8,623 nucleotides of DNA from the NCBI GenBank assembly GCA_025362115.1, contig JANYIK010000182.1:1-8623 (forward strand), written 5' to 3'. The notes beneath the pieces were generated by a model. The model ran no database searches, was not told the DNA's origin, and worked only from the letters and a program-made list of their open reading frames with translations. Shown one piece after another: positions 6,642 through 8,623 of the stretch. The translations under genes and the position numbers were made by a program. The stretch is from Methylophilaceae bacterium. Lineage in GTDB: Bacteria; Pseudomonadota; Gammaproteobacteria; Burkholderiales; Methylophilaceae. Numbering within the stretch: the first letter of the stretch is position 1; the number at the start of each line of letters is the position of its first letter.

Positions 6642-7132
6642 TCTTTATCTGCTTTCTTGTCTTGTTTGTTATCGGTGCCATCAGAGGCTTTGCTGTAAAG
6701 GAATTGGCTGATGAGTTTTTCTAACACTACAGCACCCTGCGTAAGCTTGATTTTATCACCATTCTTCAACATCTTTTCTTCGCCGCCTGCCTCCAAACCT
6801 ACGTACTGCTCGCCCAGCAAGCCAGAGGTCAGAATGCTGGCGTTGGTTTCGGTGTCAAAATGGTAGCGCGTATCAATGTGCAAGGTCACTACGGCCTCTT
6901 TTTTCTCGTCATCGAAACCTATACTATCCACTCGCCCCACCACCACACCCGCACTTTTTACCGGTGCGCGTGGCTTCAAACTACCCACGTTGTCAAAATA
7001 CGCGGAAACCGCATAAGTGTCACCGATATTAGAAGCAGCCAGATTGCCTACTTTCATCGCTAGCCCCAGCAAGGCGGCAAACCCCATTGCCACAAAAACA
7101 CCTACCCACACATCTATTGTTGATCTTTGCAT
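6638..7132 (-). CDS. mlaD: MlaD, MCE-domain subunit of the Mla lipid transporter
   Basis: 164 aa from the ATG at 7132. MlaD is anchored in the inner membrane and forms a hexameric periplasmic ring through which lipids pass. It has one N-terminal transmembrane helix (about residues 7-27, DVWVGVFVAMGFAALLGLAM) and one MCE domain (about 38-117). The latter includes GSLKPRAPVKSAGVVVGRVDSI and the loop GLLGEQYVGLEAGG, and a helix VVLEKLISQFLYSK follows. The tail is highly charged (DNKQDKKADKE). The frame is open to 7216, but those 28 extra residues (HPHPSPPPAKGRE) are translated from a palindromic repeat, and the ATG at 7132 has a perfect AGGAGG upstream. The stop overlaps mlaC by 4 nt. Confidence 0.96.
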   Translation of the reverse strand: MQRSTIDVWVGVFVAMGFAALLGLAMKVGNLAASNIGDTYAVSAYFDNVGSLKPRAPVKSAGVVVGRVDSIGFDDEKKEAVVTLHIDTRYHFDTETNASILTSGLLGEQYVGLEAGGEEKMLKNGDKIKLTQGAVVLEKLISQFLYSKASDGTDNKQDKKADKE

Positions 7133-7136
7133 GATG

Positions 7137-7142
7137 CCTCCT
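7137..7142 (-). promoter_or_regulatory. Ribosome binding site of mlaD
   Basis: The minus strand reads AGAGGAGGCATC and then ATG. The full AGGAGG consensus lies 4 nt from the start codon, a slightly short spacing. It is the strongest Shine-Dalgarno noticed in the window, fits independent initiation after the 128-nt gap from mlaE, and decides the mlaD start. Confidence 0.85.
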
Positions 7143-7150
7143 CTAATAAA

Positions 7151-7189
7151 CTCCCTCCCCTTTGCAGGGGGAGGGCTGGGGTGGGGGTG
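7151..7189 (+). repeat. C/G-rich palindromic repeat, copy 1 (mlaE-mlaD gap)
   Basis: An 8-bp perfect stem, CCCTCCCC (7153-7160) and GGGGAGGG (7168-7175), with a 7-nt loop, is followed by a G-rich tail CTGGGGTGGGGGTG. The same stem and tail design recurs at 7213-7252 (inverted), 8075-8138 and 8160-8200 (inverted). The plus strand of 7167-7186 carries four G-runs of three or more separated by 1-2 nt, a canonical G-quadruplex motif. Similar intergenic elements are common in proteobacteria; the family has no name that I can assign with certainty. Confidence 0.85.
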
Positions 7190-7212
7190 CAATGCATCAA
7201 CAGCAGATGCCA

Positions 7213-7252
7213 CCAACCCCCATCCAAACCTTCCCCCTAATAGGGAGAAGGC
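7213..7252 (-). repeat. C/G-rich palindromic repeat, copy 2 (mlaE-mlaD gap, inverted)
   Basis: Read on the minus strand this is a diverged copy of the element at 7151-7189: a CTCCC arm, the short loop TATTA, GGGGGAAGG and the tail TTTGGATGGGGGTTG. The two copies face each other by their G-rich tails with a spacer of about 23 nt, so together they make an imperfect inverted repeat that fills almost all of the 128-nt gap between the mlaE stop and mlaD start. The stem is shorter and mismatched compared with the other copies. Confidence 0.75.
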
Positions 7253-7260
7253 ATAAGTTG

Positions 7261-8067
7261 CTAATGCAACATAAACGCCGTCAACACAAAATCCAGTCCC
7301 AGCACCGCCAGCGACGAAATCACCACAGTTCTAGTAGTGGCGTGGCTCACGCCTTCTGCCGTGGGTGGCGCGTCATAGCCTTCAAACAGCGCGATGATAG
7401 TACAGGCAACGCCAAACACCATGCTCTTGATGACACCGTTCACGATGTCATCACGAAAATCCACATTGCTTTGCATCTGCGACCAGAACGCGCCGTTGTC
7501 CACGCCTATCAACTGCACCGCCACTAGGTAACCGCCAAACACACCCATCAGCGAGAACAGCGCCGCCAGCAAAGGCATAGAAATCACGCCCGCCCAAAAC
7601 CGTGGTGCAACCACGCGGGAGATTGGGTTGACCGCCATCATTTCCATCGCAGAAAGCTGCTCGGTGGCTTTCATCAAGCCTATCTCTGCGGTAATCGCTG
7701 TACCGGCGCGTCCGGCAAACAACAGCGCCGTCACCACCGGCCCCAATTCGCGCACCAAAGCCAGCGCCACCAGCACCCCAACCGCCTCGGAAGAGCCATA
7801 ACGCTGCAACGTGTTATAGCCCTGCAAGCCCAGCACCATGCCCACAAACAAGGCCGACACCAGAATAATGATGAGCGACATCACGCCGGTGAAATAAATC
7901 TCGCGTATCACCAGCGGAAAACGACGGAAACTCTCGCCCGACATTTTCAGTGCATACAGGAAAAAGCGCGTGGCGTAACCCAAGCGCAGCACGCTATCCA
8001 CCACCGTGTGTCCGATGCTGCTAAGTGTTTGCGTAACCCACTTAAACATTGCGCCCCCATGACACAT
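7261..8067 (-). CDS. mlaE: MlaE, permease subunit of the Mla lipid transporter
   Basis: 268 aa from the ATG at 8067, or 262 aa from the ATG at 8049 (E. coli MlaE is 260). MlaE is the inner-membrane permease at the centre of the MlaFEDB complex. Family blocks are clear: GYATRFFLYALKMSGESFRRFPLVIREIYFTGV, the helix IIILVSALFVGMVLGLQGY, and the conserved ALVRELGPVVTALLFAGRAGTAITAEIGLMKATEQLSAMEMMAVNP region (the coupling helix for MlaF), with further helices to the C-terminus. The ATG at 8067 is preferred because AAGGAG lies 8 nt upstream; the ATG at 8049 (MFKWVTQ) fits the family length slightly better but has only a G-run before it. The upstream gap is full of repeats, and the chosen ribosome binding site lies at the edge of one. 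Confidence 0.95.
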   Translation of the reverse strand: MCHGGAMFKWVTQTLSSIGHTVVDSVLRLGYATRFFLYALKMSGESFRRFPLVIREIYFTGVMSLIIILVSALFVGMVLGLQGYNTLQRYGSSEAVGVLVALALVRELGPVVTALLFAGRAGTAITAEIGLMKATEQLSAMEMMAVNPISRVVAPRFWAGVISMPLLAALFSLMGVFGGYLVAVQLIGVDNGAFWSQMQSNVDFRDDIVNGVIKSMVFGVACTIIALFEGYDAPPTAEGVSHATTRTVVISSLAVLGLDFVLTAFMLH

Positions 8068-8074
8068 AACCACC

Positions 8075-8138
8075 ACTCCTTCCCCCTGTCAGGATGAAGC
8101 TTGGACTGTCCTGAGCTGGCCGAAGGAGGATGGGGGTG
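8075..8138 (+). repeat. C/G-rich palindromic repeat, copy 3, interrupted (mlaF-mlaE gap)
   Basis: Its left part (CTCCTTCCCCCTGTCAGG, then GAAG) and right end (GGATGGGGGTG) match the repeat in the mlaE-mlaD gap, but the copy is about 22 nt longer. The extra segment at about 8106-8127 contains CTGTCCTGAGC and CCGAAGGA, which resembles another common proteobacterial intergenic repeat type. GGA is found on both sides of the extra segment (8103-8105 and 8128-8130), as a short target duplication or slippage would leave. The exact boundary is inferred by comparing copies by eye. Confidence 0.65.
8076..8081 (-). promoter_or_regulatory. Probable ribosome binding site of mlaE
   Basis: The minus strand reads GGAAGGAGTGGTGGTT and then ATG (8067). 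AAGGAG is 8 nt from that ATG and 26 nt from the alternative ATG at 8049, so it supports the longer form. It coincides with the CTCCTT arm of the palindromic repeat at 8075-8138, so the translation signal may derive from the repeat. Confidence 0.65.
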
Positions 8139-8159
8139 AATGTTCCAATCAGGCGCAGA

Positions 8160-8200
8160 ACCCCCACCCTAACCCTCCCCCTGCGAGGGGGAGGGGATAA
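8160..8200 (-). repeat. C/G-rich palindromic repeat, copy 4 (mlaF-mlaE gap, inverted)
   Basis: This is the best-formed copy: CCCTCCCCC (8173-8181) and GGGGGAGGG (8187-8195) give a 9-bp perfect stem around TGCGA. On the minus strand, which is the transcribed sense of the operon, the arm continues into GGGTTAGGGTGGGGG, making a G-quadruplex motif in the predicted mRNA. It faces copy 3 by the G-rich tails with a spacer of about 22 nt, the same layout as in the mlaE-mlaD gap. It begins 28 nt after the mlaF stop. No U-tract follows, so a classical terminator is not supported. Confidence 0.85.
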
Positions 8201-8227
8201 GTGCAGAGGGTTTTGCAATATGATCAA

Positions 8228-8623
8228 TTAACGTCCCTCCAGCATATCTACAGCATAATCCGGTGCGGCATAGTGAAAAGGCACTGGGCCGTCGGCTTCA
8301 CCGTACACAAACTGATGCACAAATGGCATAGCAGATTTGCGTAATTCCTGCGGCGAGCCTTCGGCCACCACACGACCTTCCGACACAAAATACACATAAT
8401 CCACAAAAGCAAAAGTCTCATGCACATCGTGGGTGACTACGATGGAAGTCGCCCCCAGCGCGTCGTTCAAGCGACGAATCAAATTCACAATCACGCCCAG
8501 CGAAATCGGGTCTAAACCGGCAAACGGCTCGTCGTACATGATAATTTGCGGGTCTAACGCCACTGCCCGCGCCAGCGCCACGCGCCGCGACATGCCGCCG
8601 GAAAGCTCGGACGGCATCAAATC
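8228..8623 (-). CDS. mlaF: MlaF, ATP-binding subunit of the Mla lipid transporter, C-terminal part
   Basis: 131 residues are visible, the C-terminal half of a protein usually near 270 aa; the open frame runs through the window edge, so the gene is cut by the window and not truncated in nature. Visible motifs are the ABC signature LSGGM, Walker B IIMYDEP, the D-loop GLDP, and the switch histidine in VVTHD. Walker A lies outside. The C-terminal segment EADGPVPFHYAAPDYAVDMLEGR follows the ATPase core; in E. coli a C-terminal extension of MlaF contributes to dimer and MlaB contacts. MlaF powers lipid transport by MlaE and MlaD. The gene ends with TAA, and mlaE starts only after a 160-nt gap holding two palindromic repeats. 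Confidence 0.95.
   Translation of the reverse strand, partial: DLMPSELSGGMSRRVALARAVALDPQIIMYDEPFAGLDPISLGVIVNLIRRLNDALGATSIVVTHDVHETFAFVDYVYFVSEGRVVAEGSPQELRKSAMPFVHQFVYGEADGPVPFHYAAPDYAVDMLEGR

Noticed and set aside
7133..7216. N-terminal extension of mlaD by 28 residues (MVASAVDALHPHPSPPPAKGRE...)
   Set aside because: It is a translation of the palindromic repeat at 7151-7189; the ATG at 7132 has a perfect AGGAGG and gives a normal MlaD N-terminus.
8160..8200. Rho-independent terminator after mlaF
   Set aside because: The 9-bp GC-rich stem is strong, but no U-tract follows on either strand and the same element occurs at another internal gap, so it was kept as a repeat.
8042..8227. 61-aa open frame on the minus strand between mlaF and mlaE
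   Set aside because: It starts with TTG, runs through both repeats (peptide SPPPRRGRVRVGV) and overlaps the mlaE start; it is a low-complexity by-product of the repeats.

Overview
The window looks like a stretch of a betaproteobacterial chromosome, possibly Nitrosomonadales-like. That placement rests on gene order (mla genes, an ABC-2 exporter pair, bolA, a CGFS glutaredoxin, murA, hisG, hisD, hisC), the short form of HisG, and a base composition judged by eye to be near 50% GC. The genus cannot be fixed from this sequence. Every convincing gene lies on the minus strand, so transcription runs from high to low coordinates, and both ends of the window cut genes.

In transcription order the layout is: mlaF (3' part), mlaE, mlaD, mlaC and mlaB, which encode the retrograde phospholipid transport system that keeps the outer membrane asymmetric. 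Next come an ATPase and a permease of an ABC-2 type exporter, an ibaG-like bolA gene, a monothiol glutaredoxin (grxD), and murA for the first committed step of peptidoglycan synthesis. Then come hisG and hisD of histidine synthesis and the first 16 codons of hisC. E. coli has mlaFEDCB-ibaG-murA in the same order; here the exporter pair and grxD are added and a his cluster follows.

Most junctions are very tight: ATGA overlaps (mlaD/mlaC, ATPase/permease, murA/hisG), TAATG overlaps (mlaC/mlaB, grxD/murA) and gaps of 1-2 nt (permease/bolA, hisG/hisD). This suggests one translationally coupled operon. No convincing promoter or rho-independent terminator is visible, so the main promoter is probably upstream of mlaF, outside the window.

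The three gaps longer than 100 nt (hisD-hisC, mlaE-mlaD, mlaF-mlaE) are each filled by an inward-facing pair of short palindromic repeats. Two families are present. A dRS3/REP-like 28-mer (core ATTCCCGC-N4-GCGGGAAT) lies in the his gap. A C/G-rich element of about 40 nt (core CCCTCCCC-loop-GGGGAGGG) lies in both mla gaps. One copy of the second family is interrupted by a segment of about 22 nt that resembles a third repeat type, and two copies carry canonical G-quadruplex motifs, one on each strand. These repeats are the main unexplained structure here. No CRISPR array, phage, toxin-antitoxin or defence genes, tRNA or rRNA were seen.
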